NCBI RefSeq assembly: GCF_000967865.1
Contig: NZ_JXRU01000030.1
Coordinates: 1-64,000 of the forward strand
DNA from: Microbacterium sp. SA39
GTDB lineage: Bacteria; Actinomycetota; Actinomycetes; Actinomycetales; Microbacteriaceae
Direction: 5' to 3'
Length of the DNA stretch: 64,000 nucleotides
The position numbers and the translations under genes were made by a program. A model generated the notes under the pieces. The model was not told where the DNA came from, did no database searches, and saw nothing but the letters and a program-made list of their open reading frames with translations. This document shows positions 34,354 to 43,574 of this stretch, one piece after another (positions within the stretch are counted from its first letter, which is position 1; each line of letters begins with the position of its first letter).

Positions 34354-37300
34354 TCAGCGGAAGTCCCTCGACCGATGCGTGAGTCCCGTGCGCAGGTCTT
34401 CGAAGGCGTCGGCGAGCACGTTCACGACCCCTTCCTCTGAGCGCTCCAGGATGCCGCGGATGATGAGCGCCGGTGAGTCACGAGCCACGCGTCGGAAGCG
34501 GTTCCACACGCCGGTCGAGCAGATCACGTTCACCAGGCCGGTCTCGTCCTCGAGGTTCATGAACGTGATGCCGGATGCCGTGGCCGGTCGCTGGCGGTGG
34601 GTGACGAGGCCCGCGACCTCGATCCGCCGACCGGATTCGTGTCCGCGCAGATCGGCGGCTGTCAGGACGCCACGCTCGAGCAGCGCCGCGCGGAAATGGG
34701 CCAGGGGGTGGTCATCGGTCGAGACACCCGTCGCCCAGAGGTCGGCGGAGAGGCGCTCGAAGCTGGTCTGATCGGAGAACAGCGGCGGTTGCACGGCGAC
34801 AGAGGTGCCGGGGAGGAAGCGCGAGCGGTCGTCAGCTGCCGCCCCCGCGAGCCAGATCGCCTCGCGCCGCTCGAGGTCGAGGCAGGCGAAGGCTCCCGCA
34901 GTGGCAAGAGCCTCCAGCTGAGCGGCGGTGGCGTCCGTGCGCCGCACCAGATCGTGGAGGTCGCGGTAGAGACCGTTCGCCTCGCGCTCGGCGACGATCT
35001 TCTCGGCCAGAGGCACGCCGATCCCGCGGATGCCGCTGAGTCCCAGTCTCACCGCGTACCCGCCATCACGGCGGTGGTCGGCGGAGACGTCGGGAGCGCT
35101 TCTGTCGAACCGGAGCGTCGGCGGCTGCGGGGTGGTGAGGCAGTCGTCGAGTCCGGTCGGTCTCCGCACGGTGCGGTCGTCCAGCGGCTCCAGCGGCTCC
35201 AGTGTCTCGGTGGCGCCGGACGCATGCAGATCGGGACGACGGACCTCGACGCCGTGCCGCCGCGCATCCGCGGTCAGAGTCGCCCCGGAGTAGAACCCCA
35301 TCGGCTGCGAGCGCAGGAGCCCGGCGAGGAAGGCGGCGGGGTAGTGCAGCTTCAGCCAGGAACTGGCATAGACGAGCAGGGCGAAGGACAGCGAATGGGA
35401 TTCCGCGAACCCGAAGTTCGAGAACGCCTGGATCTGCGCGTAGATGCGGTCCGAGGCGTCCATGTCGAGACCTCGCCTCGCCATGCCCGCGTACAGCTTC
35501 TCCCGCACCCGCTCGATCTTCTCCAGACCCCGCTTCGAGCCCATGGCCCGGCGCAGCAGGTCTGCCTCGTCGGCCGTGCAGTCGCCGACCGCCGTGGCCA
35601 TCTGGATGAGCTGCTCCTGGAAGATCGGGATCCCCAGGGTGCGCTTCAGGATCGGCTCGAGATCGCTGTGCGGGTAGGGGATCGGGAACTCCTCCGGTGC
35701 CTCGCCGCGGGTGGCTCGCTCCCGGTTCTCCTCGTCGAGACGATCCTTCGCCATCTTGCGCCGGACGAACGGGTGCACGGCCCCTCCCTGGATGGGCCCG
35801 GGGCGGATGAGAGCGATCTGGATGGTGAGGTCGTAGAAGCTCCGAGGCTGCAGCCGCGGAAGCAAGCCGATCTGCGCACGGGACTCGACCTGGAACACCC
35901 CGATCGAATCCGCGCGGCAGAGCATGTCGTAGACCGCCGGCTCCTCCTTGGGGAGGCCTTCGAGCGTCCACTTCTCACCCGTGGCCTCGAGGATCATGTC
36001 AAAGCAGTGCTGGAGTGCGGCGAGCATGCCGAGGCCCAGCAGATCGAACTTCACCAGCCCCATGAACGCGGCGTCGTCCTTGTCCCACTGGATCACCGTG
36101 CGGTCCTCCATGCGGGCGTGCTCGACCGGCACCACCTCGCCGACCGGACGCGCGGTGAGCACCATGCCACCGGAATGGATGCCGAGATGGCGCGGCGCCT
36201 TCAGCAGCTCGCCCGCGTACGCCAGCACGTTCTCAGGGATGTCGTGGCCTTCCGAGGGCTCGAGTCCCGTGCTCCAGCCGTCGACCTGACGGGACCAGGC
36301 ATCCTGCTGCCCGGGGGAGTGCCCGAGCGCCCTGGCCATGTCGCGCACCGCGTTCTTCGGGCGGTACTGGATGACGTTCGCCACCTGGGCTGCGCGCTCC
36401 CTGCCGTACTCCCCGTAGACCCACTGGATGATCTCCTCCCGGCGTCGCGAGTCGAAGTCCACGTCGATGTCGGGCTCCTCCTCCCGGGTGGTCGCGAGGA
36501 ACCGTTCGAAGGGGAGGGCGTAGAGGATGGGGTCGACGGCGGTGATGCCCAGCAGGTAGCAGACCGCGCTCGCCGCCGCGGATCCTCGGCCCTGGCAGAG
36601 GATGCCGCGTCGTCTCGCTTCGGCGACGATGCCATGCACGATGAGGAAGTAGCCGGGGAAGTCCTTCTCCTCGATGACGTCGAGTTCCCGCTCGATCCGG
36701 CGGTGCTGGTCTTCCGTCAGTCGGGGATACTTCGACGGCACGGCCTCCCACACCAGCTGACGCAGCCAGCTCATCGGCGTGTGCCCGTCCGGCACCTTCT
36801 GCTTCGGCAGGGCCGGACGTGCGAGTCGCAGGGGGAAGGCGGATGCCGCGGCCAGCTCGAGGCCGTACGAGATCGCCCCGGAATAGCGCTGGAACCGCGC
36901 CGACATCTCCGCCCCGCTGCGCAGGTGGGCGCCACCGTGCGCGGGTAGCCACCCGTCGAGCTCGTCCATGCTGCGGACCGCCCGGACCGCTGCCACCGCT
37001 TCGGCGAGCGGCGCCTGTGCGGGAGTGGCGTAGTGCACGTTGTTCGTCGCCACGACGGGCAGCCGCATCCGCCGGGCGAGTTCGGCGAGGGTGTCGTTGC
37101 GGCGGGTGTCCTGCGGGTCTCCGTGGTCGAAGAGCTCGACGGCGACGTGGTCGCTGCCGAACAGATCGACGAGGTGCCGGAGCGGAGTCGCGGCATCGCC
37201 GGCTTCCAGTCCCCGGCGCACCGCGCCCTTGCGGCATCCGCTCAGGATCGTCCACTGGCCGCCCGCGCTCGCAGCCAGCTCGTCGAGGTCGTACACCGGC

Positions 37301-37824
37301 CGCCCCTTCTCGCCGCCGCGCAGCTGAGCGGTGGTGATGGCGCCGGAGAGACGGTGGTAGCCCTCCATCCCGCGGGCGAGGACCAGCAGGTGCGCGCCCG
37401 CGGGATCGGGGCTGCCGCGCTGGGGGCCGGGGAGATCGAGAGACAGTTCGGCGCCGTACACCGTCTGCAGCGGCGACTTCATGAGCTCGGCTTGATCGGC
37501 GAAGCGGGCGGCGCCGTAGAAGCCGTCATGATCGGTCAGCGCGAGCGCGGTGAGTCCGAGGCGCTCGGCCTCGGCGAGCAGGTCTTCCGGTGCGGAGGCG
37601 CCGTCGAGGAACGAGTACGAGGAATGCGCGTGCAGCTCGGCATAGGGCACTGCATCGACCGGCCGGGATATCCCGGTGACCGGGGTGCGCTGCCGGCGCC
37701 GGCTCACCGGCCCGGGGTCGGGGCGCGAGGCGGATGGCTCGACCGCCTGCCGGGGAGGATGATCCTCTCCGTTGAGGGTGCGCTCGAGCTCGCTCCAGGT
37801 CTGCGGCGGATTGTGCCAGCCCAT
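34354..37824 (-). CDS. dnaE2: Error-prone DNA polymerase III alpha subunit DnaE2 (ImuC)
   Basis: A 1156-residue C-family polymerase. The PHP domain starts YAELHAHSSYSFLDGAS near residue 60. The palm carries the catalytic Asp motif EEPDIDVDFDSRRREE, followed by ARALGHSPGQQ. The finger region contains IRPGPIQGGAVHPF and ESHSLSFALLVYASSW. The C-terminal OB fold (RIEVAGLVTHRQRPATASG) is present, but no beta-clamp tail was identified. It performs translesion synthesis in the SOS response. ATG 37824 overlaps imuB by one base; the start is set by a conserved tail MGWHNPP before PHP. A longer frame runs into imuB. Confidence 0.96.
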   Translation of the reverse strand: MGWHNPPQTWSELERTLNGEDHPPRQAVEPSASRPDPGPVSRRRQRTPVTGISRPVDAVPYAELHAHSSYSFLDGASAPEDLLAEAERLGLTALALTDHDGFYGAARFADQAELMKSPLQTVYGAELSLDLPGPQRGSPDPAGAHLLVLARGMEGYHRLSGAITTAQLRGGEKGRPVYDLDELAASAGGQWTILSGCRKGAVRRGLEAGDAATPLRHLVDLFGSDHVAVELFDHGDPQDTRRNDTLAELARRMRLPVVATNNVHYATPAQAPLAEAVAAVRAVRSMDELDGWLPAHGGAHLRSGAEMSARFQRYSGAISYGLELAAASAFPLRLARPALPKQKVPDGHTPMSWLRQLVWEAVPSKYPRLTEDQHRRIERELDVIEEKDFPGYFLIVHGIVAEARRRGILCQGRGSAAASAVCYLLGITAVDPILYALPFERFLATTREEEPDIDVDFDSRRREEIIQWVYGEYGRERAAQVANVIQYRPKNAVRDMARALGHSPGQQDAWSRQVDGWSTGLEPSEGHDIPENVLAYAGELLKAPRHLGIHSGGMVLTARPVGEVVPVEHARMEDRTVIQWDKDDAAFMGLVKFDLLGLGMLAALQHCFDMILEATGEKWTLEGLPKEEPAVYDMLCRADSIGVFQVESRAQIGLLPRLQPRSFYDLTIQIALIRPGPIQGGAVHPFVRRKMAKDRLDEENRERATRGEAPEEFPIPYPHSDLEPILKRTLGIPIFQEQLIQMATAVGDCTADEADLLRRAMGSKRGLEKIERVREKLYAGMARRGLDMDASDRIYAQIQAFSNFGFAESHSLSFALLVYASSWLKLHYPAAFLAGLLRSQPMGFYSGATLTADARRHGVEVRRPDLHASGATETLEPLEPLDDRTVRRPTGLDDCLTTPQPPTLRFDRSAPDVSADHRRDGGYAVRLGLSGIRGIGVPLAEKIVAEREANGLYRDLHDLVRRTDATAAQLEALATAGAFACLDLERREAIWLAGAAADDRSRFLPGTSVAVQPPLFSDQTSFERLSADLWATGVSTDDHPLAHFRAALLERGVLTAADLRGHESGRRIEVAGLVTHRQRPATASGITFMNLEDETGLVNVICSTGVWNRFRRVARDSPALIIRGILERSEEGVVNVLADAFEDLRTGLTHRSRDFR

Positions 37825-39362
37825 CAGCGATACCTTCCCTCTGCCCACCAGCGCTCGCCGGTGCGGAAGACGAGCCAGGCGTGATCGTGGTCGTCGACGA
37901 TCTGCAGCCGGTGACCGCCCTTGCCGCCGTCGGGTGCCCAGCGGCGTTCGTGCACAGGCCAGGGACCCGCCCAAGCCTGGACAGCGGCACCGTCGATGCG
38001 GGCGGGCTCCTGGGAGAGGACACCGCGCTCGTCGATGCTGATCACAGCCCCGTCGGCACCCCGCACCCCGATGGGGCGCGGGGGAAGGAAGACCTCGGCG
38101 GGGAGCGGGTCGGGAAGGCTGCCCGGCCAGGGCGAGTCGGGATCCCGAGGGGGGACGGGCCGTTCGCCCCACGGGGTGAGCACCTGGCGATCGGCGAGCC
38201 AGCGACCCCCGGCGAGGGCGGCGGTGACCACGCCCTGGTGACCCAGCATGGTCTGCACGCGGGAGACCGCGTGATGCAGTCGCTCATCGGTGCCGGAGCC
38301 GAAGAGCCCCGGCTGGTGATGGGCGGCATCGTCGACGGCGACCGGCACGATCCGCACCGCCACGATGCCGCCGAACGCCCGGGCCTCATCGACGGGCTCC
38401 TTCGACGACTGCGTGGCCAGCGCCTCCAGCTGCCAGCGCACGCGATCGACGAGGTCGGAGGCGTCGAAGCAGGTCGGATGCAGCCACGTGCGGGAGAAGA
38501 CCTTCCCGTTGTCGTCGGTCATGTCGACCCGCACCTCCGTGCAGACGATCGAGGCGTCTCCCAGGGCGAGCAGCACGGCATCCGCCGTCTGCCGCACGGC
38601 GAAGGCGACCTGGTCGGTCCCGCCCAGCGGCGTCTCGAACTCGATGCTCCGCACCAGCTCGGGATCGGGTGGACGAGGCGTCAGCGGACGGGAATCGGCT
38701 CCGGCGGCGAGCGCGTGCAGACGGGCGCCGTGCTCCCCGAATCGGTCGCGCACGTCGAGCGGGGCGAGCGCGGTGAACTCCCCGAGGGTGCGCACGCCGA
38801 GTCGAGCGAGGAGGCCGGCGATCTGCTCGTCACGCAGCACCTGCACCGGATAGGGGGCCAGGAACTCCTGCGATCGCCCGAGCGGGACGACGGTGCAGGC
38901 ATCGCGGCCCCGCGCGGCGATCTCGGCGGTGAAGGGCCCATCGGCGACACCGATGCGCACCTCCGGCAGGCCGGCGTCGGCGAGCACGGCGGTGAGGGCC
39001 GCGGCGGCCTCGGCTTCACCGCCGTGATACCGGGCGATTCCCCGGGACCGGAGGACGGCGAGCCCCGGGCGCAGCAGCGTCACACCGGGGGCGTGCTTCT
39101 CGATGAGCTGCAGCACAGGGAGGAATGCGCGCTCGTCACGCGCGGGGTCGTGGGGGAGCACCCGCAGCGAGGAGAGATGCCCCTGCGCGACACGGCGACG
39201 CTGTCCGGTGCGTACGCCGTGCTCTCGGGCAGAGGCTGTGCAGGCGACGACCGTGTTCGCCTGCACCAGCGCGGTGGGCGGGTGCGGAGGCGGTCCGCCG
39301 AGAGCGGCGCGCAGCGGCCAGTCCGGGAACCAGAGCACGAGGACGCGGAGCGGAGTGTTCAT
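37824..39362 (-). CDS. imuB: ImuB, catalytically inactive Y-family polymerase-like protein
   Basis: A 512-residue DinB-like protein that scaffolds ImuA' and DnaE2 at the beta clamp. The N-terminus RVLVLWFPDWPLRAA replaces the usual acidic catalytic DIDAFFASVE segment, and the later acidic motif is also lost, as expected for ImuB. The C-terminal part ends with the VRTGERWW-like FRTGERWWAEGRYR tail typical of actinobacterial ImuB. ATG 39362 overlaps imuA' by 4 nt and has GGAGGCGGG upstream. It shares TGATG with dnaE2. Confidence 0.93.
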   Translation of the reverse strand: MNTPLRVLVLWFPDWPLRAALGGPPPHPPTALVQANTVVACTASAREHGVRTGQRRRVAQGHLSSLRVLPHDPARDERAFLPVLQLIEKHAPGVTLLRPGLAVLRSRGIARYHGGEAEAAAALTAVLADAGLPEVRIGVADGPFTAEIAARGRDACTVVPLGRSQEFLAPYPVQVLRDEQIAGLLARLGVRTLGEFTALAPLDVRDRFGEHGARLHALAAGADSRPLTPRPPDPELVRSIEFETPLGGTDQVAFAVRQTADAVLLALGDASIVCTEVRVDMTDDNGKVFSRTWLHPTCFDASDLVDRVRWQLEALATQSSKEPVDEARAFGGIVAVRIVPVAVDDAAHHQPGLFGSGTDERLHHAVSRVQTMLGHQGVVTAALAGGRWLADRQVLTPWGERPVPPRDPDSPWPGSLPDPLPAEVFLPPRPIGVRGADGAVISIDERGVLSQEPARIDGAAVQAWAGPWPVHERRWAPDGGKGGHRLQIVDDHDHAWLVFRTGERWWAEGRYR

Positions 39363-40171
39363 CCCGCCTCCGCCCAATGCAGGAGCTCTGCCGGAGCGTC
39401 GTCGCCGACCATGGGCCTGCCGGATGCCGGTTTGCTGGATATTGCAGTCTCGGCACCGAGCGAGGGCAGCGCGGTGAGCTCTGCCGCGGCGGCCTCGACG
39501 GCGCCGTGGCCACCGGGCAGCTGCACCCGCACGCTCGTCGGCCGGGGACTGTGCCGGGTCGTGGCCGTCACCGTCACGGTGCAGTCGGAGAGCAGCCCCC
39601 AGCCCGCGCCGAGGCCGTGCCAGTGCGGATCGTGGATGCGGATCGTGCCCTCGCTCTGCGGCCACTGCGAAGCGGCCGACTCCGTGACCAGCAGTGTGCA
39701 TCCGCGATCACGCAGCCGCGCACTGAGCCGGGAGACATCGGCGTCGCGAGCACGGGACCCGGGGTTCACGACGATCAGGGGGACGACCTCGGCCAGGGCG
39801 GAGGTCGCCGCGAGCCAGCGTTCCCCCGGCTCGGGGACGAGGATGAGTCGTGCCAAGTCGATGCCGAAGGCAGCGGCCGCCTCGACGCCGAGCGTGGGCA
39901 TGCCGACCACCGCGCACCAGTGTCCCTTCCGGGATGCCGCACTGAGCAGGGCGAGCACGAGACCGGGCGAGGGGGAGACCGTGTAGGCGGTGCCTGTCTG
40001 CAGACCCTCTTCCGGCAGCAGCGCGGCGAGGGAGGGGTCGATCGGGAGCAGGGTGTGATCGCTGCGCCGCCGCTGCATCCTGCTGATCTCGCGGCGCAGA
40101 CGGAGCACCTCTCCGGCGCGATTGTCGCTGGTCGGAGAGAGCGCGGTCGCCGCATCGAGCCCGATCCCCAT
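39359..40171 (-). CDS. imuA': ImuA'-like RecA-superfamily mutasome protein
   Basis: A 270-residue RecA-fold-like protein with a degenerate P-loop, as in other ImuA' proteins. Segments LVLALLSAASRKGHWCAVVG and ERWLAATSALAEVVPLIVVN give the strand/helix core. It works with ImuB and DnaE2. ATG 40171 is chosen because a LexA box lies only 10 nt further upstream; the longer frame from 40234 would translate through that operator. First gene of the operon imuA'-imuB-dnaE2. Confidence 0.88.
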   Translation of the reverse strand: MGIGLDAATALSPTSDNRAGEVLRLRREISRMQRRRSDHTLLPIDPSLAALLPEEGLQTGTAYTVSPSPGLVLALLSAASRKGHWCAVVGMPTLGVEAAAAFGIDLARLILVPEPGERWLAATSALAEVVPLIVVNPGSRARDADVSRLSARLRDRGCTLLVTESAASQWPQSEGTIRIHDPHWHGLGAGWGLLSDCTVTVTATTRHSPRPTSVRVQLPGGHGAVEAAAAELTALPSLGAETAISSKPASGRPMVGDDAPAELLHWAEAG

Positions 40172-40181
40172 GCATCCATCC

Positions 40182-40197
40182 TCGAAGATATGTACGA
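40182..40197. promoter_or_regulatory. LexA (SOS) box of the imuA'-imuB-dnaE2 operon
   Basis: TCGAAGATATGTACGA on the plus strand; two mismatches to TCGAACNNNNGTTCGA, within the range of functional boxes. It ends 10 nt from ATG 40171 and overlaps the probable -10, so LexA would block the start of transcription. Confidence 0.75.
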
Positions 40198-40264
40198 ATA
40201 AATCAAGTGGCACTGATGACGCTAGTTCGTACATCGGACATCCGGAAATCCGCTCGCTCCACGG

Positions 40265-40273
40265 TTATCCACA
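40265..40273 (+). promoter_or_regulatory. Perfect DnaA-box word (TTATCCACA)
   Basis: A single consensus 9-mer in the imuA'/prepilin peptidase intergenic region. No origin features (box clusters, AT-rich unwinding element, dnaA/dnaN) are nearby, so it may be chance or a DnaA titration/regulatory site. Confidence 0.35.
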
Positions 40274-40314
40274 CCCCGCCCACCCTGCATCCGCCGATCT
40301 CCTAACCTGCCGGG

Positions 40315-40785
40315 ATGGACCCCAGGATCGCGCTCATCGTTCTCGTGCACGGCGTGCTGCTCGGCATCGGGGCATGGCTGACCGTGATCGACGTCCGCAC
40401 GCATCGTCTTCCGAACCGGATCGTGCTGCCGACCCTCGCGGCGCTGATCGCCCTCGCTGCTGTCGACGCCCTGCTCGCCCACGAGAGCGGTCCGCTGATC
40501 CGCGCACTCCTCGGCATGCTCGCCCTCGGCGGGTTCTACGCCCTGCTGCGACTGATCAGCCGGTCGGGCATGGGCGGCGGCGATGTGAAGCTCGCCGCGG
40601 TCATCGGCCTCGTCCTGGGATGGCACGGCTGGGAGGCACTCGTGATCGGCGCCGCGTCCGCCTTCGTGCTGGGTTCGCTCTACGCCCTCGCTTTGATGCT
40701 CCTGAGGCGCGCGGACCGCTCCACTCGCATCGCCTTCGGTCCGTGGATGATCGCGGGCGCGGTGCTCGGCATCCTCATCGGGTGA
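40315..40785 (+). CDS. Prepilin peptidase, A24 family (CpaA/TadV-like)
   Basis: A 156-residue membrane aspartic peptidase with four to five segments. It has the first catalytic region LTVIDVRTHRLPNRIVLP (Asp26) and the second GMGGGDVKLAAVIG (GxGD). The N-terminal methylase domain of PilD is absent, as in short actinobacterial members. No pilin, Tad or type II secretion genes lie in the window, so its substrate must be encoded elsewhere. Divergent from the SOS operon. Confidence 0.9.
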   Translation: MDPRIALIVLVHGVLLGIGAWLTVIDVRTHRLPNRIVLPTLAALIALAAVDALLAHESGPLIRALLGMLALGGFYALLRLISRSGMGGGDVKLAAVIGLVLGWHGWEALVIGAASAFVLGSLYALALMLLRRADRSTRIAFGPWMIAGAVLGILIG

Positions 40786-40790
40786 AGGAC

Positions 40791-40796
40791 TACTGT
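40791..40796 (+). promoter_or_regulatory. Leaderless -10 element (TACTGT)
   Basis: TACTGT-GAACCC-ATG(40803); begins 6 nt after the prepilin peptidase stop. Confidence 0.5.
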
Positions 40797-40802
40797 GAAC
40801 CC

Positions 40803-41018
40803 ATGGCACTCGCACGACTTCACGGCGGCCCGCTCGACGGGCAGATCATTCCTCTCGACGACGCGGACGACAAGCTGATCGTCCCCTACAGCGAGACGCA
40901 GGTGGTGTACAACCGCCGCGGCGAGCCGTCGAACACCGGACCCGAAGATGGACCCACCGAGATCGACTACTGGTTCGACGAGGCCCTCGAAGATCTCACG
41001 CGGGGCGATGACGACTGA
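40803..41018 (+). CDS. Small conserved hypothetical protein
   Basis: A 71-residue acidic protein, MALARLHGGPLDGQIIPLDD onward, ending in a Glu/Asp-rich helix. The HGGPLDG motif recurs in small actinobacterial proteins of unknown function (pattern memory). ATG 40803 is set by the leaderless TACTGT box. Its 3' end overlaps the CYTH gene by 11 nt, so both are made from one message. Confidence 0.75.
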   Translation: MALARLHGGPLDGQIIPLDDADDKLIVPYSETQVVYNRRGEPSNTGPEDGPTEIDYWFDEALEDLTRGDDD

Positions 41019-41625
41019 GCCGTCCCGCACGGTCGAGGTCGAGCGCAAGTACGACGTCGACATCGAGACGCCGTTGCCCGACTGGGGCGCGATCCCCGGC
41101 GTCGACACCGTGTCGGCCGGGGAGGCGAGAGCCCTGGACGCCCGCTACTTCGACACGGTCGACGGCGTGCTCGCGCGCTCTGGAGTCGCACTCCGACGAC
41201 GCACCGGCGGTCCGGACGAGGGCTGGCACGTCAAGGGGCCCCGACAGGGCGACGGGCGCCTCGAACTCGGCTGGCCGCTCGCCGACGGAGACGACCTCCC
41301 GGATGCCGTCGCCGAGACGGTCTCCACCTGGACGACCGAACCCCTCACTCCGCTCGCCCGCATCGAGAACGACCGCACCGCCTACCTGCTCACCGGGCCG
41401 GACGGCCTCGTCGCGGAGTTCGTCGACGACCGGGTCCGTGCCACCGACCTCCGTCAGGGCGTGCAGCGCGAATGGCGGGAGTGGGAGATGGAGCTCGGCC
41501 CCGCGGCGCCCGCCGACGAGGCAGGACGCACGGTCTTCTTCGTCGCCGTCGAGCAGGCTGTGCGCGCCGTCGGCGGCCGTGATTCGACCTCCGGCTCGAA
41601 GCTCGCCCGCGCACTCGGCTTCTAG
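41008..41625 (+). CDS. CYTH domain protein (triphosphate tunnel metalloenzyme)
   Basis: A 205-residue CYTH protein. The N-terminal TVEVERKYDVD carries the ExExK signature (about residues 8-14). Alternating Arg/Lys/Glu strands such as VALRRRTGG, WHVKGPR and AEFVDDRV line the tunnel. Members hydrolyse inorganic triphosphate or make cAMP; a CHAD domain often fused to it in actinobacteria is missing. ATG 41008 places the signature close to the N-terminus as usual. Confidence 0.88.
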   Translation: MTTEPSRTVEVERKYDVDIETPLPDWGAIPGVDTVSAGEARALDARYFDTVDGVLARSGVALRRRTGGPDEGWHVKGPRQGDGRLELGWPLADGDDLPDAVAETVSTWTTEPLTPLARIENDRTAYLLTGPDGLVAEFVDDRVRATDLRQGVQREWREWEMELGPAAPADEAGRTVFFVAVEQAVRAVGGRDSTSGSKLARALGF

Positions 41626-41688
41626 TCGGACGGCCACACCGCACGCAACCCCTTCCCGGTACTGCTCGGCGCGTGCTTGAGTGACATC

Positions 41689-42849
41689 ATGAGCCGACCG
41701 CCTGTGCTTCGATCGCTGCAGACGATCGTCCCCGAGACCGTCCTTCACCAGGATGAGGTGCGCGACGTCTTCGCCGCCCAGCCCGAACTCGGCCGGTTGG
41801 CGCAGCGGATCGTCGCGACCTCCTTCAACGTGTCCGGCATCGACACGCGGCACACCGTGATCGAAGAGCTGTCCCTCGAATCCGATACGACGGATCCGGT
41901 GTTCTTCGATCGCCGATCGGGCGCGCTGCTCGCACCCGGCACGAAGGTGCGCAACGACGTCTACACGCGTGAGGCGGCCCGGTTGTTCGTCGATGTCGCC
42001 CGCCGCGCTCTCGACTCCGCCCCCGATGTCGAGGCCGCAGACGTGACGCATGTCATCACCGTCTCCTGCACCGGCTTCCATGCCCCGGGTCCGGACTACG
42101 AGATCGTGCGCGCCCTGGGTCTTGCCGACAGCGTGCAGCGCTATCACCTGGGCTTCATGGGCTGTTACGCGTCGATGCCCGCGCTCCGTGCCGCGAGCCA
42201 GTTCTGCGCCGCCGACGAGAACGCGGTCGTCCTGGTGGTCAGCGTCGAGCTGTGCACCCTGCACCTGCGATCGTCCGAGGACCCCGACACGATCGTCGCC
42301 TCCTCGCTGTTCGCCGACGGTGCCGCCGCGGGGATCGTGACGGCGCGCGACCTCCCGGCGGGGTCCACGGGGCTGCGTCTGGACCGCTTCCACACCGCGA
42401 TCGCCCCGGAGGGGGAGAAGGCGATGGCCTGGACCATCGGCGACACCGGGTTTGAGATGATCCTCGCCACGACCGTGCCGCAGATCATCGGCGACACCAT
42501 CATCGGGGCACTGCGTCCGCTGTACGCGCCGGAGGACGCCCTGGTGGCTGCCTTCGACGAGGACGCAGTCGGCGATGAGGTCGCGCACTGGGCGATCCAC
42601 CCCGGCGGGCGCAGCATCCTCGATCGCGTGCAGGAGAAGCTGCATCTGAGCGACACCCAGCTGCATCCCGCGAGAGAGGTCCTCCGCGAGAACGGCAACA
42701 TGTCCAGCGCGACCGTCCTGTTCGTGCTCAAGCGCATCCTCGAGGAGGAGGGCGCCCGGGCCGGCGAACGCGTCGCGGCGATGGCGTTCGGGCCGGGACT
42801 CACTGCGGAGAGCGCTCTGATGACCGTCACGACCGCTGCGGAGTCATGA
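41689..42849 (+). CDS. Type III polyketide synthase
   Basis: A 386-residue chalcone-synthase-fold enzyme. The catalytic triad is visible: Cys127 in ITVSCTGFHAPG, His304 in HWAIHPGGRSI, Asn337 in RENGNMSS. These enzymes extend an acyl starter with malonyl-CoA and cyclise it, often to alkylresorcinols or pyrones in actinobacteria. It is followed in overlapping order by a methyltransferase and an FAD hydroxylase. The start is uncertain: ATG 41689 is used, and TTG 41677 in frame would add four residues; no strong ribosome site is seen. The 64-nt gap to the CYTH gene may hold the promoter. Confidence 0.92.
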   Translation: MSRPPVLRSLQTIVPETVLHQDEVRDVFAAQPELGRLAQRIVATSFNVSGIDTRHTVIEELSLESDTTDPVFFDRRSGALLAPGTKVRNDVYTREAARLFVDVARRALDSAPDVEAADVTHVITVSCTGFHAPGPDYEIVRALGLADSVQRYHLGFMGCYASMPALRAASQFCAADENAVVLVVSVELCTLHLRSSEDPDTIVASSLFADGAAAGIVTARDLPAGSTGLRLDRFHTAIAPEGEKAMAWTIGDTGFEMILATTVPQIIGDTIIGALRPLYAPEDALVAAFDEDAVGDEVAHWAIHPGGRSILDRVQEKLHLSDTQLHPAREVLRENGNMSSATVLFVLKRILEEEGARAGERVAAMAFGPGLTAESALMTVTTAAES

Positions 42850-43574
42850 GCGCCGGACTCTCGGTCCGCGACGTCGACGTCCGCGAGCTGATGGACGATC
42901 CCCACGCGGATGAGCGGATGCTGGCGCGTACCTACGGGCGCTTCGCCTTCGTGAACGCCCTGGTCTCCCGCCCGGGACTGATCTACCGACGAGACATCCG
43001 TCCCCGGGCCGTGGCGGCAGCGCGACCGTTGCGGATCCTGGACATCGGAACCGGCGGCGGCGACCTGTGCCGGTTCCTGGCCGGACGGCTTCGCCACGAG
43101 GGGCTCGCCGCCGAGATCACGGCGCTCGACGTCGACGAGCGCGCCATCCGGTGGGCCGTGGCGCACGACCGCGGCGCCGGGGTGACGTACCGCGCCGCTC
43201 TGTCGACGGCGCTGGTGGATGCCGGGGAGACCTTCGACGTCGTGCTGTCGAATCACGTGCTGCACCACCTCGACGAGCGGGATCTGCAGACGGTGCTCGA
43301 CGACTCCCGGCGACTTCTCGCCCCTGGCGGGCTGGCCGCGCATCATGACATCGCGCGCGGGCGCCTGCCCTATGCGCTGTTCTCCGCTGCCACGTGGCCG
43401 TTGTCGCGGAACCTGCTCGCCGAATCGTTCATCCGCGTGGACGGTCTGCTCAGCATCCGCCGCTCCTTCACCGTCGCAGAGCTCGCGGCCATCGCTCCCC
43501 GCGGCTGGCAGGTCAGGGGCGGTGCACCCTTCCGGATCGAACTGCGATGGGAGGCCGACGGTGCCCGATCATGA
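42846..43574 (+). CDS. Class I SAM-dependent methyltransferase (type III PKS operon)
   Basis: A 242-residue methyltransferase with SAM motif I ILDIGTGGGDLCRFLAG near residue 60, the acidic loop EITALDVDERAI, and post-motif HVLHHLDE. Its place between the polyketide synthase and the hydroxylase suggests O- or C-methylation of the aromatic product. In Streptomyces srs clusters the methyltransferase is a membrane protein of another family, so this is a functional analogue and not an ortholog. It overlaps the PKS by 4 nt and the hydroxylase by 14 nt. Confidence 0.9.
   Translation: MSAGLSVRDVDVRELMDDPHADERMLARTYGRFAFVNALVSRPGLIYRRDIRPRAVAAARPLRILDIGTGGGDLCRFLAGRLRHEGLAAEITALDVDERAIRWAVAHDRGAGVTYRAALSTALVDAGETFDVVLSNHVLHHLDERDLQTVLDDSRRLLAPGGLAAHHDIARGRLPYALFSAATWPLSRNLLAESFIRVDGLLSIRRSFTVAELAAIAPRGWQVRGGAPFRIELRWEADGARS

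Noticed and set aside
34597..36948. Long plus-strand open frame (over 780 codons) opposite dnaE2
   Set aside because: It lies entirely antisense to a gene with clear polymerase motifs, has no family motif or ribosome site, and long antisense frames are expected at this GC content.
37881..39986. 701-codon plus-strand frame opposite imuB and imuA'
   Set aside because: Antisense to the mutasome genes, without motifs or a start signal.
40265..40273. Replication origin at the DnaA box
   Set aside because: A single box without cluster, AT-rich unwinding region, dnaA, dnaN or gyrase genes.
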